The notes under the pieces were generated by a model, which had not been told where the DNA came from, did no database searches, and saw nothing but the letters and a program-made list of their open reading frames with translations. A stretch of 64,000 bases of DNA from Glandiceps talaboti (lineage: Eukaryota > Hemichordata > Enteropneusta > Spengelidae). A program made the position numbers and the translations under genes. Positions 26,201 to 35,000 of the stretch are shown piece after piece. The DNA lies in NCBI RefSeq assembly GCF_964340395.1, contig NC_135566.1, positions 2,501 to 66,500 on the forward strand, given 5' to 3'. Numbering within the stretch: the stretch's first letter is position 1; each line of letters begins with the position of its first letter.

Positions 26201-28826
26201 GAATCTAACACGATCAATGCACCGTTCACCAGCCATACGAAAAAGGTCGACATGTTTGTTGACTAGCCGAGAAGTGCATAAGGAACTTGTGAGGCAGTCC
26301 GAATAAATAGATGTAAACTCCGACGTTTCGAATAAAAATTCTTCTTCAAGGTATTTTTAGGCAAGACATATTAGGTAAACATCTGAATATATCTTAAACA
26401 CTTAGTTGACTAGCCGACTGTACGAATGCCATAGAATTAGAAGGCATCGAATGAATAACATTGAAAAAAGTAAGCGTGAAACTGATTTGCACAGAAAAGA
26501 AAATCTTTTTGTTTCGTTATTTTTTTCACGATGAAGACTACGCGTAAATGGTCGTAGTTTTGGCTCATGGATAACGGACAATAGGTGTTTACTTTTTATT
26601 GTCTACAACCTAAAGTACATGAATATGCGTTGAGACTTATGAATATTCACCGTAGTACATCGTAACTACTAGTAGCTACTCGTCTTTACTCGTTACGACG
26701 CGTAATTATGATGCTTTTGATTTCGATGTCGCCCCTTCGAAATAGTCATGTAATCTGCTATCTCGATGCCAATAGATGCATTGTTTATAATGAGATGCTG
26801 ATGTATTGTTAACTTGATGCACCGTTAATGAGATGCTCTGTGGACACCTCAAAGGTGCAAATTGAATGCTGTTTACATACACTAATCCCCAAGAGCATTG
26901 TTCATGAACTTCTCCAGCATGATGCTTTAAAGATGCAAGCATAGTTCATGCACAATATCCCATTATGCTTGATCTGTACTGTACCCCATTCTCAGCTAGT
27001 GTGTTATCAGTTCTTCTTTCCAGACACCATCAGGCTATGGAACACTGCCTAACCACATTACAGACAGCATAGACTTGGACACTTTCAAAGAGAAGGTCCA
27101 GTCAGTAACACTATGGGACTAATGCAAAATACTTTTTAATTGTATATATTTTGTTTAAACTTCCCTCTGCTGCTATGCTGCCATTACGACATTACATGTT
27201 TTGTATTCATTCTGAGGACTGTACTTTAAAAGAAGAATAGTGCACCTACCAACAGACACATCAGCTGAACATTGACATCTCACTAATGTCCATGCGACAA
27301 ACTTGATTTTCATGTAATTTACCCTATGCAAGCTAAGACATCCCCTCTCCCAATTATTTATCATTTATTTATTAATCTTTAAAATACAGACCGTGCTATT
27401 TCACTGTTTTCCCAATGGAACCTGTTGATCAAGTTAGCGTGAAGGGGGAACATGTCACAGGCACTTGAATCAATCTGTATGGTTTTTTTAAAATTTAAAT
27501 GTATACTAAATACACATTTTTCAGTAAAAATCATATAAATTGATTTGAGTGCCTGTGGAACATGTCATGTGGCCTTTATCATGTTATTATTTCTTGTTCG
27601 ACTGCTCTTTTCTGGAGTTATTGTAATTTTTCGAATACGAGACTGAATCTGAGACTGTCCTCAGATTGTCCTCCAATGTGAATCTAATTCTGAATGACAC
27701 TCATCCTGACCTTGGAGTAATTACTGTATAATTACTCAGTCCAAGTCCTGGCTTACTCCATTATTAGGGACCGGTCAGTTTCTTCAGCCTGGGGAGTGCG
27801 GTGGATTCTTAAATTGGGCCGACAAAAAGTCACTGACCCCCCCCCCCCCCCCCATCTGTAAAGCCAAAAACAGGCTGACCCCCCCCCCCCTACATCACTT
27901 AATTCTAAAACATGATGACCCCCCCCCCCATATATATATATGAAGCCCTGGAGGTTTTTTACTCTGAAAAGTCAATTTTGAGACTATTCAGGCCCTTTCA
28001 GACAATAATTTCCAAGCTTTACAAGACAGCAACAACATGTAAAAAGAAAAATATTTTTGAAATATTAAGTTTGAGACTGGGATGTGTACACCTCATGTAG
28101 TGGGGGGGGGGGGGTCCTAGAGGGTGTCCCCCTAGAAGTCCTGGAGGTTTTTTACTCTGAAAAGTCAATTTTGAGACTATTCAGACCCTTTCAGACAATA
28201 ATTTCCAAGCTTTACAAGACAGCATCAACATGTAAAAAGCAACTACACATGGTTGAAATACTTTTGAAATATACTTTGATAGCATCTTGACAGTAAGAGG
28301 GGAAGAACTTGAGACTGGGATATGTCCACCTCATGTGGGGGGGGGGGGGGGGGGTCCATGTGGTGTGGTAGCTAGGTAATACATGTATATGTATATTATA
28401 GTTATGCTTGAACTAATAAGTAATATTAAAGAATTTATGTAAGAAACAGGGAGAAGAACAAATATTGACATGTACCACATTTCAGACAAGGCTATATGCC
28501 ATTGTAGAAAAAGGATTTTTTTTCTTCCATCACAATTATAAACACAATGACCCCCCCCCCCCCCATCCACAATTCTGAAAACAGCATGACTCCCCCTACT
28601 GCCAATTTCAAAAACAGAGTGCCTCCAACCCCCCCCCCCCGGCCAAAGAAACTGACCGGTCCCTTAACCATAAATGATATCTAAAACAGGACTACTTGAG
28701 TGCATGTAATCCTACTTACCATGGTAGTTCATACCCAGTTGATTTTCCTGATTTCTTCCCTTTTTCTTTCGCACTTTCCTTGCTTGTACTTTGGTCAATT
28801 TCCATCATCTCTTTTTCCGTCGCCAT
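6995..28826 (-). CDS. RFC2: Replication factor C subunit 2 (RFC2, RFC40), complete
   Basis: Small AAA+ subunit of the RFC clamp loader, which loads PCNA onto primed DNA in the nucleus. The nine coding exons, in transcription order, are 28826-28720, 15355-15244, 13443-13337, 12716-12615, 11942-11842, 11489-11332, 10963-10898, 8617-8423 and 7099-6995. All are bounded by AG/GT with consistent phase, giving 350 aa (human is about 354). Landmarks: ELPWVEKYRP at residues 33-42, Walker A GPPGTGKT at 74-81, DEAD box at 139-142 and the SRC arginine-finger motif at 181-183; the helical C-terminal domain (about 252-350) ends in LPE. The clear [14 protein letters not shown]-type core separates it from RFC4 and RFC5. 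Exon 1 ([10 protein letters not shown]...) ends YELP plus TG, and its missing G is supplied by the next exon across a 13.4-kb intron. That intron contains an opposite-strand GPCR gene and several mobile elements. The gene is head-to-head with CENPQ. Confidence 0.97.
7480..8350 (+). repeat. Dispersed repeat family A with about 150-bp internal sub-repeats
   Basis: Four degenerate sub-units each carry a TTATGCAAATTA-like core (near 7532, 7689, 7833 and 8086), followed by a phrase like CATCAACAA and a line about a cacatgtgatttgttatggt type sequence. The block ends in a long CATA microsatellite at 8228-8341. A related block in the opposite orientation occurs at about 31960-32745. This copy sits in the last intron of RFC2. 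Confidence 0.6.
8228..8341. repeat. (CATA)n microsatellite
   Basis: Almost pure tetranucleotide array of about 28 units with a single CTTA interruption. It lies at the end of the family A repeat, 80 bp downstream of an RFC2 exon. Confidence 0.95.
8738..9856. repeat. 68-bp tandem repeat split by a LINE insertion
   Basis: Related units, each containing TTTGTTTACTTTCAGTTTG followed by a TGTACAT..TAGTAATGGGGAAT phrase, occur at about 8738-8797, 9741-9808 and 9809-9856. The LINE at 8798-9735 lies between the first and second unit and appears to interrupt one of them at GGGGAAT. Confidence 0.65.
8798..9735 (-). mobile_element. 5'-truncated CR1/L2-like LINE (RT C-terminal part)
   Basis: The minus strand starts at the reverse-transcriptase catalytic region (an ADDNELY block near 9730). 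It continues through a thumb-like region with [20 protein letters not shown] (9366-9307) and, in other frames, an LHWLPV block. This pattern is typical of CR1/L2/jockey-type LINEs. The frame is interrupted (the open part is 9555-9220), so the copy is dead. The 3' end carries GCGCTATATAAAT and a (GATA)n tail at 8798-8825. It is inserted in the RFC2 intron between the exons at 10898 and 8617. Confidence 0.8.
10300..10835. mobile_element. Candidate MITE with about 45-bp inverted ends
   Basis: ATGAAATGTTTCaCCAcTGG-like sequence at about 10310-10360 is repeated inverted at about 10783-10830, including a CTCTAGGGA block in both arms. A second, weaker inversion lies inside. No coding sequence was found. 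The outer ends and target duplication are unclear. Located in an RFC2 intron. Confidence 0.45.
13635..13690. repeat. Imperfect hairpin, about 22-bp arms
   Basis: GCGATAAACCACCCCCTTGG at 13635 pairs with the reverse complement of CCCAGGGGATGGTTTATTGC at 13671-13690, with three mismatches. The loop is about 11 nt. It lies in an RFC2 intron just upstream of a direct repeat. Confidence 0.7.
13705..14115. repeat. 75-bp direct repeat, about 320 bp apart
   Basis: Two copies of a block containing ATGCCGAGTTCAAAAAA and GCCATGGTAACCAAAAT start at 13721 and 14041, with a few differences. The intervening 240 bp are unrelated AT-rich sequence. The origin is unknown, but it could be a degenerate tandem of a dispersed element. 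Confidence 0.7.
15356..16620. other. RFC2 intron 1, featureless part
   Basis: No gene, RNA or clear repeat was seen here. Reading frames are short and without recognisable similarity. Confidence 0.4.
16625..18172. repeat. Possible 1.5-kb inverted-repeat element
   Basis: CTCTTTCACCACCA near 16630 is mirrored by TGGTGGTGAAAGGGTGG near 18155. Both occurrences are followed inward by a CC(T/C)CAT-like stretch. No target duplication or transposase remnant was found, so the element status is tentative. Confidence 0.3.
18590..20095. repeat. 52-bp minisatellite, about 28 units
   Basis: Tandem units contain GTGACATGGACAGGACTAAC and TCTATGTGGTGACTACTGTC. Variants (ACTAAC/ACTGCT, TGACTAC/TGACCAC, TCTCC/TCTTC) are arranged in higher-order blocks. 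The right-hand units are shortened or carry an extra TACATGTAG. The array lies in RFC2 intron 1. Confidence 0.95.
20760..22445 (+). mobile_element. Truncated hAT-like DNA transposon
   Basis: The right end, read inward, is CAGTGTTTCCTCTG, a typical hAT terminus. The left end CGGTGCTTCCCTC at 20760 is a weaker match. Between them lies a spliced hAT-type protein gene (20960-22291). No 8-bp target duplication could be matched (TGTACACA on the left, CTATAATT on the right). A separate inverted pair, CAATTAGCCAAACTTGCGA at 20619 and its near-complement at 22341-22361, raises the possibility of an older or nested boundary. Located in RFC2 intron 1. Confidence 0.6.
20960..22291 (+). pseudogene. hAT transposase-like protein (ZNF862/KIAA1586-type), C-terminally truncated
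   Basis: Two exons, 20960-21224 and 21735-22291, join through consensus splice sites (GAAG/gtaaga and tttcattttag/GTTG) to give about 273 aa. The N-terminal part holds a zinc-finger-like module spread over the junction: CKWC in exon 1, then GC.YF...L..H..THDH in exon 2. This layout is seen in ZNF862/KIAA1586-like hAT proteins. [21 protein letters not shown] block near the end resembles the hAT catalytic-domain DE.TD motif. The rest of the RNase H-like fold and the hAT dimerisation domain are absent, so no active transposase is expected. The methionine at 20960 was chosen because the upstream frame lacks an ATG. It could also be a domesticated fragment, but nothing here shows that. Confidence 0.7.
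22597..22862. repeat. Two-copy tandem duplication, about 137 bp
   Basis: GAATACAGAAGGTT ... CCAACTGCACAGATT ... GTTATAACTCACA ... AATTGAATAAATCAGAAATACA occurs twice in succession, with moderate divergence, upstream of the nested GPCR gene. Confidence 0.8.
23169..23204. repeat. (ATC)n microsatellite upstream of GPCR start
   Basis: About eleven ATC/CAT units end some 60 bp before the GPCR start codon, probably within its 5' leader. Confidence 0.9.
23262..24185 (+). CDS. Class A (rhodopsin-family) GPCR, adenosine-receptor-like, intronless
   Basis: A 307-aa single-exon seven-helix receptor of the plasma membrane. Landmarks: N-glycosylation sequons near residues 2 and 7, GN at 36-37, LACAD with Asp65, the disulfide pair Cys92 and Cys170, DRY at 116-118, FWMP at 246-249 and NPIIY at 284-288. 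A very short tail ([14 protein letters not shown]) follows. Position 3.32 is Met, not Asp, which argues against a biogenic-amine receptor. The NPIIYANR...EFRQ.F.K end and the IAMDRYLAI block resemble adenosine receptors and related orphans. The ligand is not inferable. The start ATG at 23262 has nothing in frame upstream; an AATAAA signal lies at 24474. The whole gene is nested, in opposite orientation, in RFC2 intron 1. Lack of introns is common in this receptor family and may reflect retroposition. Confidence 0.88.
   Translation: MNTTINNSSVCDTDKTSTYVIVSVMTFLIILAITFGNTLVILSIYQFHQLRTVANYFVCSLACADLFVVITVIFDAGWVTGMIPMQGNIYYCILQNSVMTMCISVSIIHLLVIAMDRYLAITSPLTYHARMTQRKAKVLIFVAWFLPLCLAGFTYSVWDKAAFTQEDMSCYAPDMLPLWVSFFYSSIYFIIPLSIMFILYTHIFLIARKHAQSIAAQENRSENTTYKKDLKATKTVAIVLGTFIAFWMPAAIVIVFAEVDFKDCETPWLFFMTFSIALSNSACNPIIYANRNSEFRQAFKKLLTARL
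24474..24479 (+). terminator. Polyadenylation signal of the nested GPCR gene
   Basis: AATAAA about 290 bp downstream of the GPCR stop codon. No stronger candidate lies closer. Confidence 0.5.
24480..25104. other. RFC2 intron 1, no further gene seen
   Basis: AT-rich sequence with no supportable gene or clear repeat apart from a short TTA run near 24970-24990. Confidence 0.4.
25108..26735. mobile_element. 1.6-kb element with 83-bp terminal inverted repeats
   Basis: 25108-25190 (GGGACGACATGGAAATCAAA...) is mirrored at 26653-26735 with roughly 90 percent identity. The left end follows TTA; the right is followed by TTC, so a TTA duplication of PIF/Harbinger type is possible but imperfect. The arms contain an inner near-palindrome around CTACTAGTAG. 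The interior holds no recognisable transposase. It does contain a short minus-strand frame starting at 25788 (MAAKRELVT) with a good splice donor, and a hammerhead-like motif near 26320-26350. Confidence 0.7.
26736..27220. other. RFC2 intron 1, no feature seen
   Basis: No supported gene or repeat; a run of GATGC-rich sequence (26750-26940) is the only peculiarity. Confidence 0.35.
27225..27745. repeat. Rearranged copy of the foldback family found at 33985-34565
   Basis: Read on the minus strand, 27225-27360 (TTGGTAGGTGCACTATTCTT, GAGAGGGGATGTCT) matches the core of the element in a CENPQ intron. 27590-27740 (TTTCTTGTTCGACTGCTCTT, TTTTTCGAATACGAGACTGA) matches one of its arms. The second arm is missing or unrecognisable. 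Confidence 0.6.
27767..28663. mobile_element. Non-autonomous PIF/Harbinger-like element with poly-C/poly-G tracts
   Basis: A perfect 18-bp inverted end, GGGACCGGTCAGTTTCTT, occurs at both termini, flanked by TTA on each side (27764-27766 and 28664-28666). TTA duplication fits PIF/Harbinger. The 897-bp body has no transposase. It carries at least five C-runs after TGA on the outer parts, two G-runs in the middle, and a 110-bp internal direct duplication (from about 27945 and 28138, GGAGGTTTTTTACTCTGAAA). It ends 56 bp from the RFC2 exon 1 donor. Confidence 0.8.
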
Positions 28827-29060
28827 GGTCTAGTGTTAACGTGTTGGCTTATCGAAATATTTCAGAAGACCTTTCCCGCCACATGTCATCCAAAGATAGC
28901 GAACGAAAATAATACGTTTCGTTGTATTGGACATAAATTGCTCTTGTATAACAAATGAACCAATCAAAACGTCGATAGCTTTTAACAAATTGAGGTCAAA
29001 TTGTGTCACTGCACAGGCGCACAACCAGTGTCTAGTGTAGACGGCGGATATTTCGAATGT
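28827..29060. promoter_or_regulatory. Bidirectional RFC2/CENPQ promoter with E2F-like, CCAAT and CDE/CHR motifs
   Basis: The gap between the RFC2 start codon (28826) and the CENPQ first exon is about 0.2 kb. It holds TTTCCCGCC (28872-28880, E2F-like), ATTGG (28926-28930) and CCAAT (28960-28964) in opposite orientation, and GGCGG-ATAT-TTCGAA (29043-29057). The last matches the CDE, 4-nt spacer, CHR arrangement known from mitotic gene promoters such as CDC25C. RFC2 is an S-phase gene and CENPQ a kinetochore gene, so cell-cycle control through E2F/DREAM-type factors is a sensible inference, not shown by sequence alone. Confidence 0.6.
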
Positions 29061-32000
29061 GTAGTGTACTACTTATTTCTCAAATTCTCTTTCATTCATT
29101 CAAGATGCAGATGTAGACATTTTGAAGAACTTCAGGTGAGTATATCATAAATATATTCTCTTAAATAACTTTGAATTATAAGGTATTTAGATCAGAAATT
29201 TGCTTAGGGTGTAAATAAATTATATCTCCTTTGAAAAGCGTTTAAAATGCACACAAGGTATTAATGAACGATTAATACAGTCGACCCCCTTGAAGGTGAA
29301 GAACGAAGTGGCTGGTCGCTGTCACAGTCACTTGTGAGCTAATAACATTGTATTCTATTTGTGGCGTCATGATGGGCAAATGGTTAGCGAGGCCGGCTTG
29401 GAATCTACAGTAGGTTCGAGCCTCATCGCTGCCGTTTGTTTCTGAGTGGCTAAAGTCCTTTGGCAAGACTTGAAGCACGACTCGACTTTGCCTCAGTCCA
29501 CCCATAATAATATTGGGGATTTGGTAGGATAGAGCATGGAAGTATGGTTATACTTCCATGGATAGAGGTTGCAATGTGAATGCTCTAATCCTATGCGCTT
29601 AACAGCTGCAATGGAATGTATTCTCCACGGGGAGTTGAGGAAGAATAAAGGGCTGTTGTGCCATTGTGATCCATTCTGATTAATAATTGTAAAGCGCTTT
29701 GAGCACAGATAATGCGCTATATTATAAGAGCAAACATTATTATTATTTAAACAATAATGTACGCCCTCCCAGCCCATAATGGACGAAAGCAAACTTTGAA
29801 CGACATAATGGGCAAGGCGACAGCCGAGCCCATTATGGAGTGCAAAGTTTGCTTGAGTCCATTATGGACTGGGAGGACGTACATTATTGTTATTATTTTA
29901 TAGTTTTGCCAATTCCAGTGAATTTGTAGACCGAGAAACGCAAAACAACGTATACTATACACAGCGCTGAACATCGTCTGCCATGTTCGGCCCGGAAGCT
30001 GAATACTAATCATAGCGACACACGTACGTACACGTACACACACATATACACTTCAGTGAACTGCTGTGAACACAAATTTGTTTCATGAATGCGTTGTATT
30101 TTTAAACAGTGGAAATGACAATCATAAGTAACAACATACATTTCGAAAAGATACCTAGTCGTATGAAGAAACAGAACAAATAAGCTTGTATTGTTATGCT
30201 CGTTCAGGGGCCGCGATGCCCAATAACGGAGTACATTATCAGTAATAATGTACAGCGATGACGTCACAAAATTCACTGGAATTGGTAATGCTATAATATA
30301 ATTATTAATATTATTCTAGGATGATCTTAACACAAAATAATGACGTTATTAAGTATTTACAGTATTATATTTACAGTATTAAAAAAAATACTGTTGTCGG
30401 TGATTTGTTCTGGCACTGGCAACAGTATTTTTCGTGCCAAATCACCTGCTTTTTACCAAAAATTCTTGCACAGAGACCTTGCAGAATTTTCGTGAAATGT
30501 GTAAATTTTCCGGTCTGTATTAAGGAAACTATATATACATGTATGAGCGAAAAACCAAACCAAAATATCCTGGGATCAAGTATGCTTCATCAAAGCGCCA
30601 TCAGTATTCCTACAAAAATAATTCATCAATTGATTATCACTGTCCATTGAGGTTTACACTTTTAAGTACAAAATGTATCTAAAATTTTGGACTCTATTGA
30701 AAGTTACGTATAATAGACTAGCTATAACTCAGAATTTTGCATTCCAACAGTGAATGTACATGTACATGTACAAATGTAGGTGCAGAAATCTATATGTATA
30801 ATGTATGGTTTCACCCTTATGGGAGGCAGCTCAGTTTAAATCTGTGGTTAGTGTGTATCAGTCATCACATGTAAATTATGACAGTGAAAAACGTGTCTCC
30901 AACAGTTTCGCCAAATCAAATTTTTTGTAGCCCGCTAGACTTTTTATTCGCATTTGGTGACTTGGCATCGAGAGCCCTGGCCTGGAATATAATGACACCC
31001 CCTCCCCCATACATGTAGAAATGTCATGTACATCAATGTCTACATGTATGTCTAGTTTTACCATGGTTCATCAAGTTTACATGTACATGTACTCTTTGAA
31101 TTTAGAGAATGGCACCTCCGAAGATCAACAAAAAGACCCCTCGTTTGGTATCCAGTGGTGGTCTAGTAAAAGACAAAACACAGGCTGTACAAGAACATCC
31201 TAAACCAGGTACTTCAAAGTCCTCTCAGTCATCAAACACTATGCCATTAAGACAGAGTAGAAAGAGAAGTTCAAGAAGTGACTCTGGTGCATCTCAGGTA
31301 AATATTGGATTTTGAACTGTTTTTGAGCTTTTTTTTGTTATGGTGTTAAGCAGAAACCAATTCCTGCTGGGATAACTCAAATAGATGGGTGCTAGGCCTC
31401 ACAAAGTTGGGTGGACTTTTCTTCTAAATTACGCCTAAGGCTTACCTGCCAAAAACCAGACATTTCTTACTCCTACTGTACATTAAATTTGATTATGGAG
31501 CCTTCAAGACCCAAGAATTTTTCAAATGTATCCCAGTTCCTTAAAAAATGGCCAAAGTAGCACCACAATAATTTACAGGGGTAGTATGGCAAGATCATGT
31601 TGAAATGTGAGTGAGATACATGTATCAACATCACACCCATACTACCCTCTTGAAAATGTTGTGGTGAAGGAATTTTTAGTGTTTGTTTTGTGATTTAAAT
31701 AACAAAACAAAAACTCAAAAACAGCTCAGTATCAAAACTAACACTAGAATTATTGCATCTAAGAGGAAGTGTAACATGCACACATATGCATCATTGCATG
31801 TGCACATGCATGCATGCAAAGACCAATACACCAGAAAACCTTTTATATACAATGTTTAGACATGTACAAGCCTGAGTCGGGTACACTGTGTAGTAAAGCA
31901 AGTACAAACATGTACATGTAGATGGTACATGTACAATGTATAATCTGTATTCTGTGTATGAAAATATCCATTTTATGTAGAATATCTTTAAAATACACAC

Positions 32001-35000
32001 TTCAAATTCTGCAGCATTTGATACATACATCAACCGTAACAAAACACACATGTTCTAAAAAGCTACATTGTACTTGGTGTAGTTTTTAGTTTTAATAAGT
32101 AATTTGCATTATTAATGATTTTCAGTAATAAAGCCATATCTGAAGAATACACACTTCAAATTCTGCAACATTTGGTCTCATTTAAGAATGCACACTTCAA
32201 ATTCTGCAGCATTTGGTCTAATTTAAGAATACACACTTCAAATTCTGCAACATTTGGTCTAATTTAAGAATGCACACTTCAAATTCTGCAGCATTTGGTC
32301 TAATTTAAGAATGCACACTTCAAATTCTCAGCAACATTTCGTACATACATCAACCATAAAAATTATTGATAAACACACAATTCCTGAAAAGACTGTAGGC
32401 ATAGCAGTTATTTTTAATGCGTATAATTTGGTACACATGTCAACCATAACAATGCAAACATGTCATATGAAGCTCATCAACATAGCTATTACTTTTAATG
32501 AGTAATTGCATACTTAATGATTTTCAGTAATTAAAATATATCTTAAGACTACCGACTTCAAATTCCAGATAATTTGGTACATACATCAACCATGACAAGG
32601 CACACATCCTACAAAGCCTGTTAATATACATGCCATTTTTAGTTTTAATGAGTAATTTGCAAAATTAATGATTAGGCAGTATCTGATGAATGAAAACTTT
32701 AAATTTCATTTAGCCTGGTACATACATGTACATGTACATCAACCCAATCTGATGAAAATCCGATGTAAGTGACAGTGCAATATCTTTTTGGCTGTTAGGT
32801 TTACTGTCGTTTTTTTTCTTTTGTGAGCGCTCACTACATACATCTGACATAATACCATAGGTTTCCCAAACCACACAAGAGTCCTGAGTGAAGTTGCTCA
32901 ACCAACGAAAATGCATAATACATCAAAACATATGAGTACAATACTTCAGAGCACTCTGTTTGAAAAGAGCTCAAGCACAGAGGGCAGACAGCGATGTTAT
33001 CATTACATTCTCTTTCTTTCAATTTTGAACATTGAGTGTTATATTGTAAGTGGGATTCTTATTGGCTTCTCATAAGTGTGAGATTGGGTTTGGGAAAACC
33101 TATAGTATTGTGTCAGATATGTAATGGGCGCTCACAAAAGAACAAATGACAGGAAATGTATAATTAATAATATAATTAGTTTTCCAAGTAGGGGAACATC
33201 ATGTTTAATACCTATAGCCAAGAATTTTGCATTCCAACAATGTGTGTAAGACCAAAAACCTATGGTTTGCCCATACAGGAGGCATTCAGTTTAAATCTGG
33301 TATGTAGATGGTATAGTATGTCTGTGTAAGAATATATTCATTTTAATCATATGAAAAGTAAGAACATTCAAGCAATCTTTAATTTATCTGTATTGTAGTA
33401 CAAATGATGCAGAGAAGCAATCTTTAGTCACCTGGATAATTCGCATAAATATTCATGTTTCTCCAGAATTAAGGTTTGATTAAAGTTTGGGTCCTGAGTT
33501 ATTGAATAAATCCAGTTGTTGGCATACTTGTATTTATCAAAGAGTAGTTCTTAAGTATGTTTGCTCTTATCATCAAGATCTTTATTGTTGTTGTTTTCAG
33601 AAAAAGAAGAAAAGAATACAAGATGCAAAAAAGATTAAAACTGAAAAGAGGACTGAGAAACTACTGCAAGGAAGGAAACAAAAGAAAACACCACCTCAGA
33701 CTCAGAAACCTCAAAGACAAAAAGGTAGCCTGTATTTAAAGTGATGACAAAGGCATTGCCTCCATATTAGCTATGACTAGTATGAGGATATATATGGCAA
33801 TGATGGAAAGATGATTTTAATCATTGACCATGGAGATCCTCTCCCTACTGTCTATTTTGTACATACATGTAACTGTGATGTGAAGATTGTCATGATATCT
33901 ACTGTAATAGGTATTTTTTATCTCAACAGCAAAGGTTCCTTCACATACTCTCATATTGCAGAAGTGATATTTGACAGTACAACTCCAAACGAGTATAAAA
34001 TTGGTCTCAGATTCACAATCAGATTCAGATTGGGGGAAAATATGAGGCCATTCTCATATTGAGCCTCAAGTTCAGCCTCATAGTTGAAAAATCATGATAA
34101 GTCAGATAACACCAGAAAAAAGCAGTCAAACAAGAAATAATAACTTAAAGGCTGCCAGATATGTTTCCTCATCATGCTCATTTGATGGGAGAGGGGATGT
34201 CTCAGATTGCATGGGGAAAATTACATGAATACCAGAGATAAAAGTTTGTTGTCAAGACATTAGAGAGGTCAAAGTTCAGCCTATGCGTTTGTTGGTAGGC
34301 GCACTATTCCAATGATGTATCTACACAAGGATTTAAGTGTTATTTAAAAGTCTGTAGAAAGTAATATTTTACGATGGGTGAATAATGGGACATTTCCTGT
34401 AGTCCCTATGGTGTAATTTCTTGTTTGACTGCTTTTCTTGTGGTGTTATTGGGATTTTTCGAATATGAGACTGAACCTGAGGCTCAATAGGCGACTAGCC
34501 TCATATTGTCCTACAATATAAATCTGATTCTGAATCTGAGACCAACTTTATAGTAATCAATTGAAAACCTAGCTTTATTTTATACATCTGTCTGGATGAT
34601 TTGTCATTGGGTACACTTGGTACACACCAGGACTGTACACAACAAATCTTTTGTCACCAATTTCCGTCTGCTGCAAAACAGGTGTTTCGTTACTTGTTAA
34701 TTTTCAGAAGATAAAGCTACAAAGCCCAGTGACAAACAGGACTGACACTTTGTCACAGCATCAGTGTTGGCTAAAACTCATACAGGTTAATTAAAAGTGC
34801 TCAGATATTTTTCATAATTGTGATTATATTGTGATTATATTGTATTGTCAAATTGTATCTCCTTTTTCTTCCTTCTATTAAGCACAAAGAAGTCTTGATA
34901 ACTTCCAAGAAAAGATAGTATCTACCAAAAAGTTAGCCAATTGGAAAGTAGTGCAGAAGCCAACACACGACTTGGTGATTGGTTTAGTTGATCAAGCAAT

